From NCBI RefSeq assembly GCF_003182135.1, contig NZ_QGTL01000007.1, positions 186,001-250,000 of the forward strand: 64,000 nucleotides of DNA. Direction: 5' to 3'. Shown piece after piece: positions 57,917-64,000 of this stretch (position 1 is the first letter of the stretch; each line of letters opens with the position of its first letter). Made by a program: the position numbers and the translations under genes. Under the pieces are notes generated by a model. The model was not told the origin of the DNA and made no database searches. It saw only the letters and a list, made by a program, of their open reading frames with translations. This stretch comes from Nocardia neocaledoniensis (GTDB lineage Bacteria > Actinomycetota > Actinomycetes > Mycobacteriales > Mycobacteriaceae).

Positions 57917-59484
57917 GCAGCCGAGCCACCAAGAAGCAACCAGGGCGGATCCTTTTCGTCGGATCCGGCCCCGGCGACCCGGCCCTGCTGACCGTGCGCG
58001 CCCGCGAGGTGCTCGAGCGGGCGACGCTGGCGTTCACCGATCCCGATGTCGACAAGGGCGTGCTGGCCCTGATCGGCCTCGCCGTCGAGCCGGGCGAGGA
58101 CGGCGAGCGCGCCGTCGACGTGCGTCCGGCGCTGGGCGAGCCCGCCGAGGTGGCCAAGACGCTGATCGCCGAGGCCCGCGGCGGACACGACGTGGTGCGC
58201 GTCGTCGCCGGTGACCCGTTGACCACCGATTCGGTGATCAACGAGGTCAACGCGGTGACCCGCTCGCACATGGTGTTCGAGGTGCTGCCCGGCCTGCCCA
58301 ACGGTTCCGCGGTCCCGAGCTACGCGGGCATCGCGCTCGGCTCCGGCCACACCGAGGCCGATGTGCGCGGCGAGGTCGACTGGGCCGCCCTGGCCGCCGC
58401 GCCCGGTCCGCTGGTGCTCAGCGCCACCTCCGGGCACCTGGCCGAGACCGCGAGCGCGCTCGTCGAGCACGGACTCGCCCCGCAGACCCCGGTCGCGGTG
58501 ACCGTGCGCGGCACCACCCGTCAGCAGCGCACCATCGAGGCCACCCTCGCCACCCTGAACAACGCGGCCTCGGAGCTGGTCGGCCCGCTGATCGTGACGG
58601 TCGGCAAGGAGGTCGACAAGCGGTCGAAGATGTCGTGGTGGGAATCGCGTGCCCTCTACGGCTGGACCGTGCTGGTGCCGCGCACCAAGGACCAGGCAGG
58701 CGAGATGAGCGAGCGGCTGGTGACCCACGGCGCCATCCCGATGGAGGTGCCGACCATCGCTGTCGAGCCGCCGCGCAGCCCCGCGCAGATGGAGCGTGCG
58801 GTGAAGGGCCTGGTGGACGGCCGCTACCAGTGGGTGGTGTTCACCTCCACCAACGCCGTGCGCGCGGTGTGGGAGAAGTTCGCCGAGTTCGGTCTGGACG
58901 CGCGGGCGTTCTCCGGCGTGAAGATCGCCTGCGTGGGTGAGGCCACCGCGGAGAAGGTGCGCTCCTTCGGCATCAACCCGGAACTGGTCCCGAGCGGTGA
59001 GCAGTCCTCCGAGGGCCTGCTCGCCGACTTCCCGCCCTACGACGACGTGTTCGACCCGGTGAACCGGGTGCTGCTGCCGCGCGCCGACATCGCCACCGAG
59101 ACCCTGGCCGAGGGCCTGCGCGAGCGCGGCTGGGAGATCGACGACGTCACCGCCTACCGCACCGTGCGCGCTTCGCCGCCGCCCGCGGAGACCCGCGAGA
59201 TGATCAAGACCGGCGGTTTCGACGCGGTCCTGTTCACCTCGTCCTCCACGGTCCGCAACCTGGTCGGTATCGCGGGCAAGCCGCACGCGCGCACCATCGT
59301 CGCCTGCATCGGCCCGAAGACGGCCGAGACCGCGATCGAGTTCGGCCTGCGCGTGGACGTGCAGCCCGAGACCGCGCAGGTGGGTCCGCTGGTGGAGGCG
59401 CTGGCCGAGCACGCCTCGCGCCTGCGCGCCGAGGGCCTGCTGCCGCCGCCGCGGAAGAAGAGCCGCCGCAGCAGCAGCCGCTAG
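57913..59484 (+). CDS. hemD: Uroporphyrinogen-III C-methyltransferase / uroporphyrinogen-III synthase fusion
   Basis: A 523-residue fusion. The N-terminal half (15-255) is a CobA/SUMT-like methylase (LFVGSGPGDPALLTVRAREV, VVAGDPLTTD, VLPGLPNGSAVPSYAGIALG, TPVAVTVRGTTRQQRT). The usual motif VVRLKGGDP is reduced to VVRVVAGDPL. The C-terminal half (275-505) is HemD (TVLVPRTKDQAGEMSERLVT, VFTSTNAVRAVWEKF, VLLPRADIATETLAEGLRER, VLFTSSSTVRNLVGI). It would cyclise hydroxymethylbilane, while methylase activity for sirohaem or cobalamin is uncertain. The last 10 residues are basic. It matches Rv0511. Confidence 0.92.
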   Translation: MSSRATKKQPGRILFVGSGPGDPALLTVRAREVLERATLAFTDPDVDKGVLALIGLAVEPGEDGERAVDVRPALGEPAEVAKTLIAEARGGHDVVRVVAGDPLTTDSVINEVNAVTRSHMVFEVLPGLPNGSAVPSYAGIALGSGHTEADVRGEVDWAALAAAPGPLVLSATSGHLAETASALVEHGLAPQTPVAVTVRGTTRQQRTIEATLATLNNAASELVGPLIVTVGKEVDKRSKMSWWESRALYGWTVLVPRTKDQAGEMSERLVTHGAIPMEVPTIAVEPPRSPAQMERAVKGLVDGRYQWVVFTSTNAVRAVWEKFAEFGLDARAFSGVKIACVGEATAEKVRSFGINPELVPSGEQSSEGLLADFPPYDDVFDPVNRVLLPRADIATETLAEGLRERGWEIDDVTAYRTVRASPPPAETREMIKTGGFDAVLFTSSSTVRNLVGIAGKPHARTIVACIGPKTAETAIEFGLRVDVQPETAQVGPLVEALAEHASRLRAEGLLPPPRKKSRRSSSR

Positions 59485-59498
59485 GCTCAAGAGGTACC

Positions 59499-59530
59499 CC
59501 GAAGGCCCGCCCGCTGTGGCGGGCCTTCGG
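59499..59530 (+). terminator. hemD: Hairpin terminator after hemD
   Basis: A perfect 13-bp stem (59499-59511 with 59518-59530) and 6-nt loop, 15 nt after the hemD stop, ending the rex-hemACD operon. It may also act on the convergent small gene whose stop is at 59541. Confidence 0.85.
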
Positions 59531-59540
59531 CGTTCCCGAA

Positions 59541-59825
59541 TCATCGGCTGTAGCGCAGCAACGTGCGGACCAGCCTGCAGGTGGCATCGGACGGCGGACG
59601 CAGTTCGATCTGTTCGGCGGTGCGCCGGATGGTCTCGTTGGTGGCCTGATTCGGCAGGTATACACCGGAATCCAGCAGCGCGATCGTCAACCGCATGGCC
59701 TTGAGCCTGCGGTTGTGCGCCACGTACCAGCGACGCGGCCTGCCCGCGGGCAGCCGCTTCTTCTCCAGCGGCACATACGGTCCCGTGATGAACGTGGACT
59801 TCGGTGCGGTGGCAATGGCGTGCAT
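59541..59825 (-). CDS. Hypothetical basic protein
   Basis: A 94-residue basic protein: TFITGPYVPLEKKRLPAGRP, RRWYVAHNRRLKAMRLTIAL and IRRTAEQIELRPPSDATCRL. I do not recognise a family. ATG 59825 with a good GGGAGG ribosome site is chosen over the longer frame. It lies between the hemD terminator and the serine hydrolase gene and interrupts hemD-hemB synteny. The 221 nt upstream hold promoters only. Confidence 0.65.
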   Translation of the reverse strand: MHAIATAPKSTFITGPYVPLEKKRLPAGRPRRWYVAHNRRLKAMRLTIALLDSGVYLPNQATNETIRRTAEQIELRPPSDATCRLVRTLLRYSR

Positions 59826-60046
59826 GGCGTCCTCCCGTCGCGAATGGGTTCCGCCCCCGGTCGTCGGAACCCTCGAACACGCTTTCGATTGTAGCGAGGG
59901 GGTCCGACAAGTTTCGGCGATCTCTCGCGGAAGCCATTGAGCTCCAGTGGGATTCGATGTTATCCACAGGGCGCGCACGGCCTGTCGCCGGGCACCTGTC
60001 GGACCACTGTGATCTAGTTGGCGTCGATGACACGGGAGGAGTCACG

Positions 60047-61225
60047 ATGACGGTGGACGAGATCGGCGCGCGTCTCGGCGCCCACGTCGAGGCCGACGAA
60101 CTGCTCGGCCTGGCCTGGCTCGTCGCGCACGGCGACGAGGTGGCCACGGGCGCGATCGGCCATCTCGACGCCGAGCGCGCCGCGCCGGTGCGCACCGACA
60201 CGATCTTCCGCATCTCCTCGATGACCAAGCCGCTCACCGCGGTCGCGGCCTCGATCCTGATCGACGACGGCGTCCTCGACCCCGCCGAGCCCGTCGACCG
60301 CCTGCTGCCCGAACTCGCCGACCGGCGCGTGCTCGCGCACCCGGGCGCCGAGATCGCCGACACCGTGCCCGCCAGACGCCCGATCACGGTCGACGACCTG
60401 CTCACGTTCCGGCTCGGGTGGGGCATGGACTTCACCGACTTCACGCCGAAGCCGCTCGATGCCGCGTGGAGCGAGCTCGGCCTCGGCTGGGGCCCGCCGA
60501 CGCCGGCGGAAATGCCGGATCCCGACACCTGGCTGGCCCGGCTCGGCACCCTGCCGCTGCAATATCAGCCGGGGGAGCGGTGGCTCTATCACGTGGGCGC
60601 GCCGATTCTGGGCTTTCTGGTCGGCCGGGCCGCCGGGAAGCCGCTCTCGGAATTCCTGGCCGAGCGTGTCCTGGAGCCGCTCGGCATGGTCGACACCGGG
60701 TTCTCCGTCCCCGCGGGCAAGCTGGAACGCTTCGGCCCGCACTACACCGACCGGGACGGCGCGCGCGTGCTCTTCGATCCGGTCGACGGCCAGTGGAGCA
60801 CACCGCCGGTGTTCGAGGGCGGTGGCGACGGACTCGTCTCCACTCTCGCCGACTACCACCGGTTCGCCCGCATGTTGCGCGCGGGCGGTGAACTCGACGG
60901 CGTCCGGATACTGAGCGAGCGCGCCGTCGCCACGTTGTCGGCGAACCATCTCACCGCCGAGCAACTCGCGGCGGGCGGGCCGAACGGGGACGGCAGCGCG
61001 GGCTGGGGCTACGGCGTCGGTGTGCTGCTCAGCGACCTGCCGGACGGTCCGCGGGCCGGCTCCTACGGGTGGTCGGGCGGGCTCGGGTCCACCTGGTCCA
61101 ACGACGGCGAGGTGACCGGCATCCTGCTCACCAATCAGACGTGGAGCTCGTCCGGGCCGCTCCCGGTGTTTGCCACGTTCGAGTCGATCTTGGGCGAGGT
61201 CGCCCGCCGCGGCAAGGGCGTGTAG
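60047..61225 (+). CDS. Serine hydrolase, beta-lactamase family
   Basis: A 392-residue class C beta-lactamase-like esterase. IFRISSMTKPLTAVAASIL has the SxxK nucleophile motif (SMTK); RWLYHVGAPILGFLVGRAAG has the tyrosine of the YxN-type motif; SYGWSGGLGSTWSNDGEVTG is in place of the KTG/HxG motif. This pattern suits an esterase or peptidase more than a true beta-lactamase. No signal peptide is seen, so it is cytoplasmic. GGGAGGAG precedes ATG 60047. It is an accessory insertion between hemD and hemB. Confidence 0.85.
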   Translation: MTVDEIGARLGAHVEADELLGLAWLVAHGDEVATGAIGHLDAERAAPVRTDTIFRISSMTKPLTAVAASILIDDGVLDPAEPVDRLLPELADRRVLAHPGAEIADTVPARRPITVDDLLTFRLGWGMDFTDFTPKPLDAAWSELGLGWGPPTPAEMPDPDTWLARLGTLPLQYQPGERWLYHVGAPILGFLVGRAAGKPLSEFLAERVLEPLGMVDTGFSVPAGKLERFGPHYTDRDGARVLFDPVDGQWSTPPVFEGGGDGLVSTLADYHRFARMLRAGGELDGVRILSERAVATLSANHLTAEQLAAGGPNGDGSAGWGYGVGVLLSDLPDGPRAGSYGWSGGLGSTWSNDGEVTGILLTNQTWSSSGPLPVFATFESILGEVARRGKGV

Positions 61226-61267
61226 GCGCCGGAGCGAGGGTGAGCGCGCAGGCGTATTCTGCGGGCT

Positions 61268-62245
61268 ATGACCGCTTTCGACCGCCCGCGGCGGTTGCGC
61301 AGGACCCCCGCGTTACGTCGGCTCGTCGCCGAAACGACCCTGGAGCCGCGCCAGCTGGTACTGCCGATGTTCGTCGCCGACGGCATCGACGAACCGCGCG
61401 AGATCAGCTCGATGCCCGGCGTGTACCAGCACTCGCTGGACTCGCTGCGCAAGGCGTCGGTGGAGGCGGTGACCGCCGGTGTCGGTGGCCTGATGCTGTT
61501 CGGCGTGCCGCTGCCCGAGGACAAGGACGCCACCGGCAGCCAGGCCAGCGATCCGAACGGCATCCTCAACCGCGGCCTGCGCGCACTGGCCGAGGAGGTC
61601 GGTGATTCGACGGTCGTCATGGCCGATACCTGCCTCGACGAGTTCACCGATCACGGCCACTGCGGCGTGCTCGGCACCGACGGCGCGGTCGACAACGACG
61701 CCACTCTGCACCGCTATGTCGAGATGGCGCTGGCTCAGGCCGAGGCCGGCGCCGACCTGCTCGGCACCAGCGGCATGATGGACGGCCAGGTCGGCGCGAT
61801 CCGGCGCGGGCTCGACGCGGTCGGGCGCACCGACACCGCCATCCTCGCCTACGCCGCGAAGTACGCCTCCGCCTTCTACGGCCCGTTCCGCGAGGCCGTC
61901 GGCTCCTCGCTCGTGGGCGATCGTCGCACCTACCAGCAGGATCCCGCCAACCGGCGCGAGTCGCTGCGCGAACTCGACCTGGACCTGGCCGAGGGCGCCG
62001 ACATCGTGATGGTGAAGCCCGCGATGTCCTACCTCGACATCCTGCGCGACGTCGCCGACCGGTCGACGGTCCCGGTGGCCGCCTACCAGATCTCGGGCGA
62101 GTACTCGATGATCACCGCCGCCGCCGAGCGCGGCTGGATCGACCGCAGGGCCGCGATCCTGGAGTCGCTGATCGGCATCCGGCGGGCGGGCGCGGACATC
62201 GTGCTCACCTACTGGGCGACCGAGGCGGCACACTGGCTGTTGTGA
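61268..62245 (+). CDS. hemB: Delta-aminolevulinic acid dehydratase
   Basis: A 325-residue porphobilinogen synthase joining two 5-aminolevulinates. LVLPMFVADGI, SMPGVYQHSLDSL, MADTCLDEFTDHGHCGVL (metal-binding region; of the three zinc cysteines only two are present here), ILAYAAKYASAFYGPFR (first lysine) and DIVMVKPAMSYLDIL (Schiff-base lysine) are seen. Magnesium rather than zinc may be used. Its stop overlaps the next gene by GTGA. It lies apart from hemACD because of the serine hydrolase and small gene. Confidence 0.96.
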   Translation: MTAFDRPRRLRRTPALRRLVAETTLEPRQLVLPMFVADGIDEPREISSMPGVYQHSLDSLRKASVEAVTAGVGGLMLFGVPLPEDKDATGSQASDPNGILNRGLRALAEEVGDSTVVMADTCLDEFTDHGHCGVLGTDGAVDNDATLHRYVEMALAQAEAGADLLGTSGMMDGQVGAIRRGLDAVGRTDTAILAYAAKYASAFYGPFREAVGSSLVGDRRTYQQDPANRRESLRELDLDLAEGADIVMVKPAMSYLDILRDVADRSTVPVAAYQISGEYSMITAAAERGWIDRRAAILESLIGIRRAGADIVLTYWATEAAHWLL

Positions 62246-62754
62246 TCGTTCCACCGCACAAGCCCGAGACCCCGCCCATGCCCGAAGACGTCGGCACCGC
62301 GCGCCAGCTGTGGTGGGCGGTGGCCGGGCTCGGCATCGTGTACACCGGCGCCGGAATCGCCACCATGACCGGTCAGCGCGACGAGCTGAGCAAGCAGTTC
62401 CTCGACGAGATGCACAAGACGGATCCGAACTTCCCCGCCTCGACCGTCGACGTGATGGTGCTGGCGGTCTTCGTGCTCACCGCGATCGTCGGCGTGGTGC
62501 TCGCCGGTGTGACGGTGCTGATCGCCCAGCAACTCGGTCGCGGCAAGCAGTGGGCTCGCACGGTGCTCATGGTCGTGGCCGTCTGGCTGGGGATGGGCGC
62601 GATCGCGACGATGTTCGCCTTCTCCGGCGAATCGAGCGTCGCGACGATGATCGCCGGCGGCACCTCGATCGTGCAGGGCGTGCTCGCGGTCGGCGCGGCG
62701 TATCTGAGTTACCGCCCGGAATCGACGAAATACTTCCAGCTGAACCGTCGGTGA
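62242..62754 (+). CDS. Four-helix membrane protein downstream of hemB (Rv0513-like)
   Basis: A 170-residue membrane protein with four helices: LWWAVAGLGIVYTGAGIATM, VDVMVLAVFVLTAIVGVVLA, WARTVLMVVAVWLGMGAIAT and MIAGGTSIVQGVLAVGAAYL, joined by short loops; the C-terminus is YRPESTKYFQLNRR. The family is a common actinobacterial membrane protein of unknown function. GTG 62242 overlaps the hemB stop, so it is expressed with hemB. Confidence 0.8.
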   Translation: MIVPPHKPETPPMPEDVGTARQLWWAVAGLGIVYTGAGIATMTGQRDELSKQFLDEMHKTDPNFPASTVDVMVLAVFVLTAIVGVVLAGVTVLIAQQLGRGKQWARTVLMVVAVWLGMGAIATMFAFSGESSVATMIAGGTSIVQGVLAVGAAYLSYRPESTKYFQLNRR

Positions 62755-62816
62755 ACGCGAGGTTGAACGCCGCCGTTTTGGGGGCTCGACCGGCCAGAGT
62801 GTATGGTGAGCATGGT

Positions 62817-62843
62817 CACAGTGATTTCGGGGTACCCACTGTG
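62817..62843. promoter_or_regulatory. 7-bp inverted repeat before a 40-residue protein gene
   Basis: CACAGTG (62817-62823) and CACTGTG (62837-62843) are exact inverted repeats, 13 bp apart, 34 nt before the start of the small gene. TATGGT at 62802-62807 could be its -10, which would place the repeat in the leader; operator or RNA hairpin are both possible. Confidence 0.4.
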
Positions 62844-62877
62844 ATGTAGCCGGTAGGGAACCGGTGGAGCGGAGGCA

Positions 62878-63000
62878 ATGATGCGCGTGGTGATCGAGCA
62901 GCCACACAGCCTGCGGCGCGATCTGCTGGTCATCGGTTTGATGGTCCTGCTCGCGCTCGTCACCATCGCCCTCGTTCTGCTGCCGAGTCTGGTCGGCTGA
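62878..63000 (+). CDS. 40-residue single-helix membrane protein
   Basis: A very short gene with a strong ribosome site (GCGGAGG, 4 nt before the ATG). The product starts MMRVVIEQPHSLRRDLLVIG and continues with the hydrophobic run LMVLLALVTIALVLLPSLVG: one membrane helix with a short positively charged cytoplasmic side. I do not recognise it. ATG 62881 is an alternative start. The inverted repeat upstream implies its own promoter. Confidence 0.65.
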   Translation: MMRVVIEQPHSLRRDLLVIGLMVLLALVTIALVLLPSLVG

Positions 63001-63036
63001 TCCGCCGGCGCCGAGGCGCCGCGGTATCGCACACGC

Positions 63037-63477
63037 ATGGTGTTGTTCTCCGAGCCCGGCGCGCGCTGGCGCGCGGTCGCCTACGGCCCGCTGCTCTGCG
63101 CGGGCATGCTGCTGATCGAATGGGTCTTCGGGAGCACCCTGCACGGGTTCGCGCTCGGCTTCTGCGCCGTGGCCATCGGTGGTTTCACCGTTCTGCAGGT
63201 GATCGCCGGACGCACCCACGCGCGCGTCGAACTGACCGATTCCACCCTGCGTCAAGGCGTGGAGACACTCCCGCTCGCCGACATCGCCGAGGTGCTTGCG
63301 CCCGATGACGACGACGTCGCCCAGGCCAGGCCGCTCGGCGCGCTCACCGGGGTGCCACGCCGCCGCCGCGGCATCGGGCTGCGCCTGGTCGACGGCCGGA
63401 TCGTGCGGGCCTGGGCGATCGACCACGCGGGTCTGCGCGCCGCGTTGACCGGCGCCCTGGCAGGATCGCGGGAATGA
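63037..63477 (+). CDS. Membrane protein with PH-like C-terminal domain
   Basis: A 146-residue protein with two N-terminal helices (VAYGPLLCAGMLLIEWVFGS, GFALGFCAVAIGGFTVLQVI) and a C-terminal beta-rich domain beginning ARVELTDSTLRQGVETLPLA. This layout resembles DUF3093 or bacterial PH domain proteins; assignment is tentative. The stop overlaps the next gene by ATGA. Confidence 0.7.
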   Translation: MVLFSEPGARWRAVAYGPLLCAGMLLIEWVFGSTLHGFALGFCAVAIGGFTVLQVIAGRTHARVELTDSTLRQGVETLPLADIAEVLAPDDDDVAQARPLGALTGVPRRRRGIGLRLVDGRIVRAWAIDHAGLRAALTGALAGSRE

Positions 63478-63743
63478 GACGCTGGATCGTCGCGGCGCTG
63501 ATCGAACTCGGCCTGGCCGCGCTCTGCCTGGCCGGAGCGGTCTACAGCTGGAGTCACGCGCGCCGCACCACCGAATTCGTGACCGCCGACGACCATCCCG
63601 CTTTCGAGGCCGTGCGGTACGCGCCGCCGATGCTGGTGCTGGCCACGGCGTTGGTGATCGTCGCGGGGGTGCTGTCGATCGACGCGATCGCCCGGATCGT
63701 GACCCGATCTGTAGCGCCGGACGCCGTTCGAGCGATGCACTGA
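63474..63743 (+). CDS. Two-helix membrane protein (Rv0514-like)
   Basis: An 89-residue protein with two membrane helices, WIVAALIELGLAALCLAGAV and MLVLATALVIVAGVLSIDAI, separated by a short external loop with RTTEFVTADD. Function unknown; similar in size and place to Rv0514. ATG 63474 overlaps the previous stop, so the two are coupled. Confidence 0.72.
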   Translation: MRRWIVAALIELGLAALCLAGAVYSWSHARRTTEFVTADDHPAFEAVRYAPPMLVLATALVIVAGVLSIDAIARIVTRSVAPDAVRAMH

Positions 63744-63816
63744 GGGAAGTCGAATCTCGATGTGCACGTTGGGATTCGGGACATTTCGTACCGACATCTC
63801 ACGAAGGAAGACCCGG

Positions 63817-64000
63817 ATGACCAGACTCACCGCCGGATTGTTCACCGCCGTCGCCGCGATCGCGCTCGCCGCGGGCCCCGCCCAGGCCGCGACCGGCCTG
63901 CCCCTGACCCCCTACGCCGAGCCGGCCGCCGGTGGCTTCGCCCCGGAGACCGGCTCGGGCGGCATCTACAACGGCATCATGTGTCAGCTGCACACGATCT
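63817..64000 (+). CDS. Secreted protein, truncated by the window end
   Basis: The first 61 codons of an exported protein. The signal peptide MTRLTAGLFTAVAAIALAAG is cleaved after PAQA (about residue 24); the mature start is ATGLPLTPYAEPAAGGFAPE, followed by one cysteine. ACGAAGGAAG precedes ATG 63817. I cannot name the family from this part. Confidence 0.7.
   Translation, partial: MTRLTAGLFTAVAAIALAAGPAQAATGLPLTPYAEPAAGGFAPETGSGGIYNGIMCQLHTI

Noticed and set aside
57913..58620. The methylase half of the hemD fusion as a fully active CobA
   Set aside because: The conserved methylase motif VVRLKGGDP is degenerate, so I list the fusion but do not claim the activity.
59826..60046. An upstream extension of the serine hydrolase in the same frame
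   Set aside because: GGGAGGAG is perfectly placed for ATG 60047, and the extension lacks homology and covers the promoter of the divergent small gene.
57118..60549. A 1143-codon open frame on the minus strand across hemC, hemD and the serine hydrolase
   Set aside because: It is a mirror of high-GC codon bias. The plus strand has unmistakable hemC and hemD motifs, and the antisense translation is low-complexity S, R, A and P with no domain.
1..64000. tRNA, rRNA or riboswitch genes
   Set aside because: No cloverleaf with a TTCGANTC arm, no rRNA-like stretch and no cobalamin, TPP or other riboswitch core was recognised by eye. A covariance-model scan would be needed to exclude small RNAs.

Overview
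The window is high-GC actinobacterial DNA, most likely from Nocardia or a very close relative. A mycothiol gene (mshA), a heparin-binding haemagglutinin, a mycolyltransferase-like esterase, senX3-regX3, the 33-residue ribosomal protein bS22 and type VII secretion (T7SS) cargo genes all point to the Mycobacteriales. From about 1.8 kb to the end, the backbone follows the Mycobacterium tuberculosis order Rv0472c to Rv0514 (from memory of that genome), interrupted by blocks of accessory genes. No tRNA, rRNA, CRISPR array, insertion sequence or phage gene was seen. No stretch over 300 bases is without a gene.

Layout. 0-5.7 kb: the end of an NAD-binding protein gene, an AarF/UbiB kinase, a TetR regulator, a DUF445 protein, then an XRE regulator, hbhA and a DUF2516 membrane protein. 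5.7-12.3 kb: an alpha/beta hydrolase behind a strong inverted repeat, purU, a GNAT enzyme, deoC, a DUF2993 protein, an orphan AbiEi-type antitoxin, a methyltransferase and two DUF2505 paralogues. 12.3-14.9 kb: cell-wall genes murB and an LprQ-type L,D-transpeptidase lipoprotein. 14.9-19.1 kb: accessory block with two MFS exporters, an FMN reductase and mscL; the intergenic region carries a CsoR-like palindrome and a MerR-like dyad. 19.3-28.3 kb: SDR, hydrolase, mycolyltransferase, mshA, YbjN-like, CPBP protease, secreted lipase, ROK protein and gpmA.

28.3-40.6 kb is the main accessory island, lying between gpmA and senX3, which are neighbours in M. tuberculosis. It holds a Phd antitoxin with a frameshifted PIN toxin and a two-armed T7SS cargo locus. 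One arm (minus strand) is an EspC-like protein, a WXG-like protein with a glycine-zipper tail, a membrane protein and an LpqN-like protein. The other arm (plus strand) is a small PE/EspC-like gene with an in-frame stop, a DUF3558 lipoprotein, a frameshifted PPE-like gene and an EspG-type chaperone. No T7SS membrane or ATPase gene is present, so any export would use machinery encoded elsewhere. Two regulator/enzyme pairs follow (LysR/MFS and HxlR/reductase).

40.7-54 kb returns to the backbone: senX3-regX3, Rv0495c-like, a Ppx/GppA phosphatase, Rv0497-like, a TIM-barrel protein, a thioesterase, proC, an excisionase-like HTH, bS22, galE2-like, an acyltransferase and serB. 54-62.3 kb is the haem module: a thioredoxin-fold protein, a Rex operator, rex, hemA, hemC, the hemD/cobA fusion and then hemB. 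The rex-hemA-hemC-hemD starts and stops overlap by 4 nt, so the redox sensor and early tetrapyrrole enzymes are probably co-expressed and linked to NADH/NAD balance. The window ends with small membrane proteins and a truncated secreted protein gene.

Several genes appear leaderless, with a TANNNT-like hexamer 6-8 nt before the start codon. Family assignments come from reading motifs; no database search was possible.
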